Of a DNA stretch of 64,000 bases, positions 15,300 through 21,901 are shown piece by piece. Where the stretch lies: positions 1 to 64,000 of the forward strand of contig CANMHT010000003.1 of the NCBI GenBank assembly GCA_947497755.1, in the 5' to 3' direction. A program made the position numbers and the translations under genes. How positions within the stretch are numbered: the stretch's first letter is position 1; each line of letters opens with the position of its first letter. This DNA is from an uncultured Polaribacter sp. Its GTDB lineage: Bacteria; Bacteroidota; Bacteroidia; Flavobacteriales; Flavobacteriaceae. The notes under the pieces were generated by a model. It saw only the letters and a program-made list of their open reading frames with translations, did no database searches and was not told the DNA's origin.

Positions 15300-16100
15300 T
15301 TATACCCTACCTGTTCTTAATATCAAGATTCTTGCATCTGAATCTACCGCCTTAGAAAGGTTGGCTTTTAACTTGACACTATTTAAAATGCCCGAACGGT
15401 CTTTAGCTCTATAAACAACGATTTGTTTTACCGCTGATTCTGGGTTGTTTTTCAACATGTCCATGTTTTCTGCTATCAACAAATTGTTAGATACCTTTTT
15501 CTCAAAGCCTAAAGCCGATAAGGTTACATCCTCAATCTTTGCTTTGGTAGAAGCATCGTAAGAAGCTGTAAAGTCATTCGCTACAACAACAGCCACAACC
15601 ATACTTCCCAATACTTCATCAATCGAAGTTTTTCCGTTTCCAATAGAGATACTCTCTACAATTGGCATTTGTGTTGGGTTTCCAATGGCTGGAATGGTTT
15701 CAATCTCAATACTTGAGTTTACTGTGCTAAGTGAAGAAAAAGAAGCTGTTTCTGGGCGCATTGAAATAGTTAGCTCGTCATCGATTGGAATGTCTAACAC
15801 TCCACCAAAGTCGATTAACATTTTATAACCGCTATTTAGCTTCTTTACACAGTTTTCATACTTGTGTGTTTGAGCATATAATGCCGTTAATAAGTGATTT
15901 AACTTACCATTGAAAATGGTACTTGTTACTCCACCTTTTCTTTTGACACTTATCTCAATTTGAATTTTATTCAAGTCGGCAATATCACAAACAGTCGTAC
16001 CGTCCGTTTTTAAAGCGTTCACATCCAATAAAAATCCCGAGATTCTCTCACCTTGTACTCTTAGTACATTGGTTTTATTAAAATTAAATACATCTTTCAT
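15300..16100 (-). CDS. Candidate major capsid protein, double jelly-roll type
   Basis: 266 residues, almost all predicted beta, with no TM segment. Two halves of similar length show strand-rich patterns: ISGFLLDVNALKTDG, IQIEISVKRKG and DELTISMRPETA in the first; SISIGNGKTSID, MVVAVVVANDF and SVKLKANLSKA plus ARILILR in the second. Length and two-domain design match PM2 P2 and related tailless-phage capsid proteins (about 270-320 residues). It sits centrally in the module, preceded by a 44-residue TM protein. No tailed-phage capsid, portal or terminase exists in the element. The fold is inferred, not proven; a structure prediction would decide. Confidence 0.5.
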   Translation of the reverse strand: MKDVFNFNKTNVLRVQGERISGFLLDVNALKTDGTTVCDIADLNKIQIEISVKRKGGVTSTIFNGKLNHLLTALYAQTHKYENCVKKLNSGYKMLIDFGGVLDIPIDDELTISMRPETASFSSLSTVNSSIEIETIPAIGNPTQMPIVESISIGNGKTSIDEVLGSMVVAVVVANDFTASYDASTKAKIEDVTLSALGFEKKVSNNLLIAENMDMLKNNPESAVKQIVVYRAKDRSGILNSVKLKANLSKAVDSDARILILRTGRV

Positions 16101-16114
16101 ACCTTGCTAGCTAT

Positions 16115-16249
16115 TTAAGATTGTTTATTTAAGAAATCTCCTATTACGGGTACTTTGGCTAACGCCTGTTTGATTTGTGCAGAGAATTGTGTCCCTACTA
16201 GAACTGCTCCGCCTAAAATCAACCAATTTTTTAATCCACCTTTACGCAT
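16115..16249 (-). CDS. Small single-TM prophage protein (44 aa)
   Basis: ATG at 16249, TAA at 16115. RKGGLKN, then a hydrophobic WLILGGAVLVG helix, then a Gln/Lys-rich end. It lies 14 bp before the capsid candidate, a common place for a membrane-embedded minor virion protein. It is too short for family recognition. Confidence 0.52.
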   Translation of the reverse strand: MRKGGLKNWLILGGAVLVGTQFSAQIKQALAKVPVIGDFLNKQS

Positions 16250-16306
16250 CTTATAATTGTTTTTTTTTAAGACAATATAAAGGCGGATGTGCTTTTTTAA
16301 TGTTTA

Positions 16307-16492
16307 CTATAGTGATTTGCGATTTTTTAACAGAATCCTAAGCGCCATGTTATCATTGAGCAGTTGATTGTTCTCTTTTATCATGACATCGTAGGTTTGT
16401 ATAATATGTGCTATTGCATGAGTAGGCTTATTAAACCTATAGTATTCTTGTATTTCTTTTAACTTCTCAACGTCTTTTATCTGTATAGTCAT
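16307..16492 (-). CDS. Small helical prophage protein (61 aa), possible regulator
   Basis: It starts MTIQIKDVEKLKEIQEYY, with a predicted coiled coil through MIKENNQLLNDNMALRILL. The N-terminal strand followed by two helices recalls ribbon-helix-helix regulators, though the match is weak. It is the first gene of the structural block after the initiator block, so a switch role would fit. A 58 bp gap leads to the next gene. Confidence 0.5.
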   Translation of the reverse strand: MTIQIKDVEKLKEIQEYYRFNKPTHAIAHIIQTYDVMIKENNQLLNDNMALRILLKNRKSL

Positions 16493-16575
16493 CTTTTTTA
16501 CAATTTATTAACCTATGTTATTTTTTTATATCGCTATTTTATTTATGTTATGAGCTAACCCCGAAGCCCCTTACA

Positions 16576-16761
16576 ATGAAATTTCTAATTAAAGACCATC
16601 AAGATATGGTCATCTCTGCCATTATATTAGGTATTGTCATCATCAAGTTTTATTTTTTTCTACAAGATGTATTTAAGTTTAATTTCAAAAAATACTTTCT
16701 AGAAAACATAAAGTCTATTCTTTGTATAATTGTTCTACTGCTGTGGTTGTTCTCTTTATGA
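16576..16761 (+). CDS. Possible small two-TM protein on the opposite strand (61 aa)
   Basis: Plus-strand frame inside a minus-strand operon, filling a gap where no minus gene fits. Residues ~11-31 (MVISAIILGIVIIKFYFFL) and ~46-61 (ILCIIVLLLWLFSL) are hydrophobic. Its last 6 bases overlap the convergent zinc-ribbon-like gene. The start is preceded by CCCCGAAGCCCC without a clear ribosome binding site. It may be a superinfection or lysis protein, or a chance frame. Confidence 0.4.
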   Translation: MKFLIKDHQDMVISAIILGIVIIKFYFFLQDVFKFNFKKYFLENIKSILCIIVLLLWLFSL

Positions 16762-16905
16762 GTTATCACATGTATTACATATTGTAGCATAACAATAATG
16801 CGACTCAAAAAGCGTACTACAACATTTGCATTGTCTTAGGTAAGGCTCTTTAGTGATATCTTTTTTATCCTCTTGTAGCTCGTGCCATTTTTCTAATGTA
16901 TTCAT
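16756..16905 (-). CDS. Small Cys-rich zinc-ribbon-like prophage protein (49 aa)
   Basis: ATG at 16905, TAA at 16756. After a helical start (MNTLEKWHELQEDKK) come two Cys groups, C-x-C-C (residues 26-29) and CYATICNTC with three Cys near the end, about 12-15 residues apart. This fits a small zinc ribbon or a disulfide-linked mini-domain. It lies 4 bp after the 49-residue gene upstream. Zinc ribbons in phage replication blocks often bind DNA or act as anti-repressors, but this is inference. Confidence 0.5.
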   Translation of the reverse strand: MNTLEKWHELQEDKKDITKEPYLRQCKCCSTLFESHYCYATICNTCDNS

Positions 16906-16909
16906 AGGA

Positions 16910-17059
16910 TTAGTGTTGTTTTTTTAGTGTAAAAGGTGATAAGTTGATGCATGCAAATTCATCGTCTTTATAATGGTGTTTTTCTGCCCAATTGTGCAGC
17001 TCTTGTAAATTGTTAAAGGTGATAGTACCACCTAAGGGTATATTATGTTTTGTTTTCAT
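16910..17059 (-). CDS. Small uncharacterised prophage protein (49 aa)
   Basis: ATG at 17059, 5 bp past the stop of the initiator gene, TAA at 16910. Contains GGTITFNNLQELHNWAEKHHY and a closing LSPFTLKKQH. Soluble, His-rich. The close spacing with the initiator suggests translational coupling. No family recognised. Confidence 0.5.
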   Translation of the reverse strand: MKTKHNIPLGGTITFNNLQELHNWAEKHHYKDDEFACINLSPFTLKKQH

Positions 17060-17064
17060 GGTTT

Positions 17065-19170
17065 TTAGCTTAGTAAATAATGTTCTTGTTTGAAATAGAA
17101 TTTTTTTCTGTATTGAAAATTGCTCGTTAAATCATAGTAATCTGAATAGTCATATTTCTCTAGTATTGGCTCTTGGTTCATAATCGTAGTGTCAAAGATG
17201 TTAAAGCGTTCTAACTGCATTTTATATCTTGACCGACTAGAGGAAGAAATTTTATGTTGTTTAAAATACTCTTGCATTGAGCCGCCTTTCTCTAAATAGT
17301 TCAGTATCCCAATAAGTGGTGCAGGATTTATCTTTTGTATGCCCTCTTTATACCTCTCTTTTTCGGTAAGTAATAAATACGCTTTGGTTATTACACGATT
17401 CCCTTTAATCTTATGTTTTCCTCTAAAATCATATACCATGTGGTGATGATTTCTATTGTAGTTCTCAAAGCGCTCTTTTACCTTTTCATTGTATTGGGCT
17501 ATCTTAGAGCTGATGTCTTGTACAGGCTCAATACTATGCACATTAAAATAACTCACCAAGGTTTTAAAATGGTCGACACATGATTTTAATAAATCATTTG
17601 AAAATAGCCCAATGTCCTTTTCTGATAACTTGGTCTTTTTGTATAAGATTCTTCCAATTGAGTATTTTTTACTTGTAGGGTCATAGTCGAATAGTTGGTA
17701 ACGCTTGTTATACGATTCCCTTTCAAAGGCTTGTAGTTTCTTAGAATTGGAAAGCACCAAACAAACTGTTCTGTTAAAATAAGCGTGCATCTTTTTATGC
17801 AAGTCATGTTCCCACTTATCTACCTTTACATCAAAAGAGTCGTTTCTTTTATCATAAATGGATTTTACTTTCTTATAAGTTTGCAATGCTTCATTATGTG
17901 GTACGTCTTTTTTTCTAAAAATCTTGCGCTTATAATGGTACTTAAAAAATGGAGAGGATAGTGATACCTCATAACGTAGTATCTTATCCATTTCCGTTTT
18001 TAAAAAGTGGGTATCATAAGGAAGCACAGGTTTTACCTTTTTAAAAAGTATGCTAAGGTTCTCTTTCTTGTTTTCATCTATGCTGATGGCTTTGCCTTTG
18101 GTATGGTCGCCAAAGACTCTTTCCAATAAGCCCTTATTATCATAATACAAATCTTTAAAAGACAGTAAATCCTGCTCGCTGGGTTGCATGCTTTTAAACT
18201 TGTTTTCTAAAAAGGTTTTATTAATCTTTAGATGCTTACTTAAATCTCCTTTAGCATTGATGTACTCACTTCCTTTGTGATATATCTTAAAATAGCTTCC
18301 CGATGCAGAGCGATAGATTAAAGAAGTCTCGTAACCATTGTCATTAATATTTTTTTGGTTTTGACGATGTTTTTTAGAATTGAGTTTCTTTTTTTCTTTT
18401 AGAGCAATAAGTGCCTTTTCTCTAGTATCAAAATATTGATTGTAACAAAGGTCTATACGTCGTATTTCTATATAGTCCATATTAGGCATCACCTCTAATT
18501 TAAAGCGTACACATAAATCTGTGAAAAACTGATTTAAAAACGACATATATCGCTCGTATAGGTATTTCTTTTGTACGTTCCAATGACTAAAATTATCCTT
18601 TCTACCTTGTTCAAATAAAAAGTCGCTATTCCCTTGCGGGATGAATTGAGCTAGGTTATGACCGTATAAATATTTAGGGATGGAAAACTCAAACTCTAAA
18701 TACCTTGCATTGGGATTTAGCTTAAACTGTATATGAGAGATTGAACTCGAGGTTCTAAAGTTTCCAAAACCGCCATTTTCCAAATAGGTTTCTTTTTCTA
18801 AAGATGTAAGTTCCGAAAATTTACGCTCGTCTAAAGATACAGAGCCTCGTGTAGGAAGTTCTATAGTTTTAGAATCACTTCCGTCTCTAAACTCCATATA
18901 GTCGTATTGTATATCGTGCCTGTTTAATGAAAGTTGATGCAAGTAATCTTCATCATTAAGTACGGTGTATTCAGAGCGATTGCGTTTAAAGATACGGTTC
19001 ATAGTAAAGTGTTTGCCTTTGTATTTCATCATCGCATTGTAAAGTGCTTGATGTTCTGGCACAACAAAGGGCGTTATTCCTGCATTTTGTTGTGCCATGA
19101 TATCCAAATCTCCTGTGTTAATCTCATTAACACCATGGAGTCGTATTACATGTGTGTCAATTGAAGCCAT
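17065..19170 (-). CDS. Rolling-circle replication initiator, filamentous-phage gII/Phage_CRI-like
   Basis: 701 residues. The middle carries the features of the phage gII/CRI initiator family: IEIRRIDLCYNQYF (~234-247), a basic KKKLNSKKHRQ stretch, then SGSYFKIYHKGSEY (~290-303). The upstream part has YLEFEFSIPKYLYG. Candidate nicking tyrosines are present but I cannot assign them. Such proteins nick the plus-strand origin and start single-strand displacement. Length is well above gII (~400), with an extended C-terminal region ending in QEHYLLS. It is followed by four very small genes and preceded by two small ones, matching a replication block. The SSB in the same element fits this replication mode. 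An initiator of the FLiP/Cellulophaga ssDNA phage type is likely. Confidence 0.6.
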   Translation of the reverse strand: MASIDTHVIRLHGVNEINTGDLDIMAQQNAGITPFVVPEHQALYNAMMKYKGKHFTMNRIFKRNRSEYTVLNDEDYLHQLSLNRHDIQYDYMEFRDGSDSKTIELPTRGSVSLDERKFSELTSLEKETYLENGGFGNFRTSSSISHIQFKLNPNARYLEFEFSIPKYLYGHNLAQFIPQGNSDFLFEQGRKDNFSHWNVQKKYLYERYMSFLNQFFTDLCVRFKLEVMPNMDYIEIRRIDLCYNQYFDTREKALIALKEKKKLNSKKHRQNQKNINDNGYETSLIYRSASGSYFKIYHKGSEYINAKGDLSKHLKINKTFLENKFKSMQPSEQDLLSFKDLYYDNKGLLERVFGDHTKGKAISIDENKKENLSILFKKVKPVLPYDTHFLKTEMDKILRYEVSLSSPFFKYHYKRKIFRKKDVPHNEALQTYKKVKSIYDKRNDSFDVKVDKWEHDLHKKMHAYFNRTVCLVLSNSKKLQAFERESYNKRYQLFDYDPTSKKYSIGRILYKKTKLSEKDIGLFSNDLLKSCVDHFKTLVSYFNVHSIEPVQDISSKIAQYNEKVKERFENYNRNHHHMVYDFRGKHKIKGNRVITKAYLLLTEKERYKEGIQKINPAPLIGILNYLEKGGSMQEYFKQHKISSSSRSRYKMQLERFNIFDTTIMNQEPILEKYDYSDYYDLTSNFQYRKKFYFKQEHYLLS

Positions 19171-19176
19171 TACTAC

Positions 19177-19377
19177 CTATAAATCTTCGATGTAGCTTTT
19201 TGATTGTAGGTAATACTCTAGCGAAGCTCGTATTTGTGGAGATAGGCTATTTACATCTAATTCGCCTTTGTTTAATCGTTCAAATAAAGCGTAGATGTGT
19301 TTTTTACTAAGGTTAATTGGCAATCCCATATGCGTAGAGACTGCAAACCAAAAAGAAGCTTTTAAGTGTTCTAACAT
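19177..19377 (-). CDS. Small prophage protein upstream of the initiator (66 aa)
   Basis: Helical protein starting MLEHLKASFWFAVSTHM with conserved-looking LSKKHIYALFERLNKGE and LDVNSLSPQIRASLEYYL. The four-helix pattern could bind DNA or protein. It overlaps the end of the upstream gene by 7 bases and ends 6 bp before the initiator, so it is translated with it. No family recognised. Confidence 0.55.
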   Translation of the reverse strand: MLEHLKASFWFAVSTHMGLPINLSKKHIYALFERLNKGELDVNSLSPQIRASLEYYLQSKSYIEDL

Positions 19378-19703
19378 GCGCTATAGGATTTTGAAAAGGT
19401 AAGTACTGAATAGTATTGGTCTTTATCATGACCTTTGTGGTCTAAGATATCATTGTATATCTTAATAGAACAGTTTTTGTCTAATCGTGCAAAATGTTCA
19501 GTAATGTCTGTTCGGTGGATTCTTTGTTTTTCTACAAGTAAACAAGTGGCAATAAAATTAGGCTGAAAATCTGTTCCCATCGGTGGACGGTCAACAATAT
19601 TATAAAGTTCACCTGTTTTTATCCATTTGTTTTCTTTGGTGATTTCTATAAAAGTGGTATTTAAATGTTTTGGTGCTAAGGACACCTTAAAGTCTTTGTG
19701 CAT
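19371..19703 (-). CDS. Small prophage protein, possible ssDNA-binding or replication accessory (110 aa)
   Basis: I chose the ATG at 19703, which overlaps the upstream stop (TAATG); the longer frame to 19757 would overlap 54 bases. 110 residues, beta-rich (FKVSLAPKHLNTTFIEITKE, TGELYNIVDRPP, YYSVLTFSKSY). Size and position before a rolling-circle initiator recall filamentous-phage ssDNA-binding proteins, but no motif proves it. It ends SAC. Confidence 0.5.
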   Translation of the reverse strand: MHKDFKVSLAPKHLNTTFIEITKENKWIKTGELYNIVDRPPMGTDFQPNFIATCLLVEKQRIHRTDITEHFARLDKNCSIKIYNDILDHKGHDKDQYYSVLTFSKSYSAC

Positions 19704-20239
19704 TATAAAGCAGTTTTTAGTTTTATTACTTTCATTTTTCTTTTTGGAGAATAACAAAGCTCTAAATCCCGCCTTTTTGAATAATAGTCCTTTTCTAACA
19801 AGTCTAAAATATTAATCAATGCAGTCATTTCATTTTTTAATGCAAACGCTTTATATTTTTGAGCATATTCTAATAATAAGCTAATACTAGTTTCTAAAGA
19901 GATATACATTTGCTCGATAGCATTGAACATGAAAGACCCGTTTCCATGAGAATATTGTTTAAAAACATAATCGATACGATTATCAAACTTTTGAATGCTT
20001 GATAAAATCTTACTAGCCATCATATCTGGTAGATACAAATAATTCGAACGATAACAGCTATAAACTTGTGCCTGTATATCAGAAAGCGTAGTAATATTAT
20101 ATTTTACTAATTTCTTTAACTGATAGCTAAAAGCTTTAGCCTGTGTTTTATTTGGAAATTTTAATTTATCATTCGAACCATAAGATATAACTATCTTTTT
20201 TTGGCTTGAAAAATAAACTTCAATTGTCGGGTTTTTCAT
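19703..20239 (-). CDS. First gene of the prophage operon, helical protein (178 aa)
   Basis: The N-terminal ~40 residues form a beta segment (TIEVYFSSQKKIVISYG). The rest is helical, Lys/Tyr/Leu-rich, with a coiled-coil-like YKAFALKNEMTALINILDLLEKDYY and a basic end RKMKVIKLKTAL. It is the first gene after the promoter-proximal inverted repeats at 20261. No integrase, transposase or repressor motif is visible. Role unknown. Confidence 0.5.
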   Translation of the reverse strand: MKNPTIEVYFSSQKKIVISYGSNDKLKFPNKTQAKAFSYQLKKLVKYNITTLSDIQAQVYSCYRSNYLYLPDMMASKILSSIQKFDNRIDYVFKQYSHGNGSFMFNAIEQMYISLETSISLLLEYAQKYKAFALKNEMTALINILDLLEKDYYSKRRDLELCYSPKRKMKVIKLKTAL

Positions 20240-20260
20240 AGTCCTTTTATTAAAAAAAAG

Positions 20261-20284
20261 GTCGCGAAATTATGAAATCGCGAC
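20261..20284 (-). promoter_or_regulatory. Inverted repeat before the prophage operon (operator or nick site)
   Basis: GTCGCGA and TCGCGAC (7 bp, perfect) flank 10 bases, 22 bp before the first start codon. The G+C-rich arms stand out in AT-rich surroundings. A dimeric repressor site or a replication stem-loop are both possible. Confidence 0.5.
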
Positions 20285-20347
20285 GACAATTTTTCTAGTA
20301 TTTTTCTTAAAAAAAATTTTAGGACTTTTTTTTTATTTGAGCAAAAA

Positions 20348-20380
20348 AAAACGCTAACCTATTACGGGTTAACGCTTTGC
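20348..20380. repeat. Direct/inverted repeat near the right end of the element
   Basis: AACGCTAACC and GGTTAACGCT form an imperfect inverted repeat (8 of 10), and AACGCT occurs twice as a direct repeat. It lies 17 bp before the right dif-like site and may be part of the replication origin or an accessory recombination site. Confidence 0.35.
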
Positions 20381-20396
20381 AAATGTGGTATTTCTG

Positions 20397-20413
20397 ACAT
20401 ACTGTAAATTATA
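20397..20413. other. Right dif-like XerC/XerD site (candidate att site)
   Basis: ACATACTGTAAATTATA matches the left site at 16 of 17 bases; the difference is in the XerC-side arm. Same orientation as the left copy, 14.37 kb away. Together they bound the phage module and cargo. Confidence 0.6.
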
Positions 20414-20462
20414 ATACGTTTGTTATATATTAATTATATTTGCTTTTTAATAACTTAAATCT

Positions 20463-20609
20463 ATGAAACATAGCATCTACTACAATTTTAATTATATCAC
20501 CATTAATCATATACATATAAAAAAATCAAATGGCTACAATGCTTTTAAGCTCATCAAGAAAACTTGGATATATCTTTTAGATTTATTTAGAACTAACTTT
20601 ACTGGCTAA
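20463..20609 (+). CDS. Possible short protein just outside the element (48 aa)
   Basis: ATG at 20463 opens 48 codons rich in Asn, Tyr, Ile and Lys, ending FRTNFTG. The gap 20240-20700 otherwise holds only the repeats and the att site. A second frame continues LAKKLYNENHPPRIQYL until 20694 without a start, so a decayed gene may be present. Weak call. Confidence 0.25.
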   Translation: MKHSIYYNFNYITINHIHIKKSNGYNAFKLIKKTWIYLLDLFRTNFTG

Positions 20610-20700
20610 AAAATTATACAACGAAAATCATCCTCCTAGAATTCAATATTTGATACTTAGTACAGATTTTTTTAAAATACGCGATTCTCGTGAGTTAGAA

Positions 20701-21761
20701 TTATTTAGAATTTAGTTCATTAATGATATGATTTACAGCAATGTCTACAGATTTTAAACTATTCATTTTAAACCTGAAAAATTTAAGCCAACGAATTAAT
20801 CTATTTATTTCTTTATTATTTTTCACATAATAAATACTACTAATCATTCTCCAAGGTTTAGGAATAAATACCCATTTTCCATTTACAAAACACCAAACAC
20901 TATAAGAAATGCCCCCAACTTTTATTGTATAAAAAGTAATATTAGGATTAAAGCAATTATATTCTTCTTGTATCGAAAGCATACCTTCAGGTAATTTGCT
21001 TTTCCCATTATTTAAATCTTGGACAGATGTACTAATTATCTTTAATTTAGTAATATCATTATTGACTCTATCTAAACTTTTGTCAGATTCAAAAACATCT
21101 CTATATAATAAGTGTAAATTATTACTAACTTGTTTATAAATAGCTTCATTAAAGATTATTTTTATATCTGAAATATTGGGTTGTGAATTGAAAAAGATTA
21201 TTCTTCGGTCAATATCAGGATTAATAAATTGGTTTAAAAAATCATTAATCTCAGATTTAGTAGGTTCTCTATTTATATAGGAGTTGTAATTACGAAAAAG
21301 GTTATCAGAATAATATTTTTTACCAATCTGAGGAAACTTAAGCATAAAGCTTAAAATTTCAGAATGCCCCCAATGTTTTACTGTTATATTGGTTAGTTTT
21401 GACAACTCTTCTATCCATAACATCCCGTGTTTGGTAAAATTATCTGGAGTAACAAGTATCCATTCATCCATTTCAGGGAAATTATCAATTGCATTCAACA
21501 ACGATTTTTTAAGGCTGGATTTGTTATTTTTTGGGTTTCCTTCAAAAAATTTATATTGAAGTCCAATTTTTTAAAACCTCTTTCCATTAATGCATCTACT
21601 CCTTTATAATCTCCAGATGAGTCTGAAAATGATTGAAAATAATAGTGATACATTTGAGAATCTTCAAATAAAAGCTGGTTTAATATTCTAGAAAATTCAA
21701 GACCTCCTTCACTCCCACTTTGAATTAATTTGGTTAATGACGGCACATTAGGTATAGACAT
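20701..21761 (-). pseudogene. REase-like (PD-(D/E)XK) protein gene broken by a frameshift
   Basis: Two frames join into one protein. The first (88 codons, start 21761) carries GGLEFSRILNQLLF, FSDSSGDYKGVDALM, then loses register near 21560-21575 in an A/T run. Read in the shifted frame, the DNA continues GLQYKFF, KSLLNAI, WILVTPDN, VKHWGHSEI and FPQIGKKYY to residue ~360 in all. The DYKGVD...QYKF core is the D-(D/E)xK nuclease signature seen at the N-terminus of many defence proteins. The remaining ~200 residues are unrecognised. A single-base change (one base missing) restores the frame, so the gene is either a fresh pseudogene or a sequencing error. Confidence 0.65.
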
Positions 21762-21802
21762 GGCAATTTCTTTTTAAAATAGAAATTTTACTTTTACAAT
21801 AT

Positions 21803-21889
21803 TTAATTAATTGTTTTTGTTGGTGAAGAATGATTGAACATTTCTTGTAGTTTCTTTATTTGTGTAGGGTCTTCTATTTCTATTCTCAT
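21803..21889 (-). CDS. Possible 28-aa peptide between the defence-like genes
   Basis: ATG at 21889, 12 bp after the stop of the DUF6161-like gene, to TAA at 21803: MRIEIEDPTQIKKLQEMF and a Ser/Thr-rich end. Good operon placement but very short. Confidence 0.3.
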   Translation of the reverse strand: MRIEIEDPTQIKKLQEMFNHSSPTKTIN

Positions 21890-21901
21890 AGCTAACTTAA
21901 T

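Noticed and set aside
16307..16492. Clear ribbon-helix-helix repressor
   Set aside because: Only a weak strand-helix pattern is seen, so a regulator role was left as a possibility.
19371..19757. Longer 128-codon start for the 110-residue prophage gene
   Set aside because: It would overlap 54 bases of the upstream gene; the TAATG junction at 19703 is the natural coupled start.
21556..21575. Programmed -1 frameshift
   Set aside because: No clean X-XXY-YYZ slippery heptamer in the right register and no downstream stem were found at the break.
21495..21761. Independent 88-residue gene
   Set aside because: Its sequence ends in the middle of a nuclease motif that continues in the next frame, so it is better read as the first part of a frameshifted gene.
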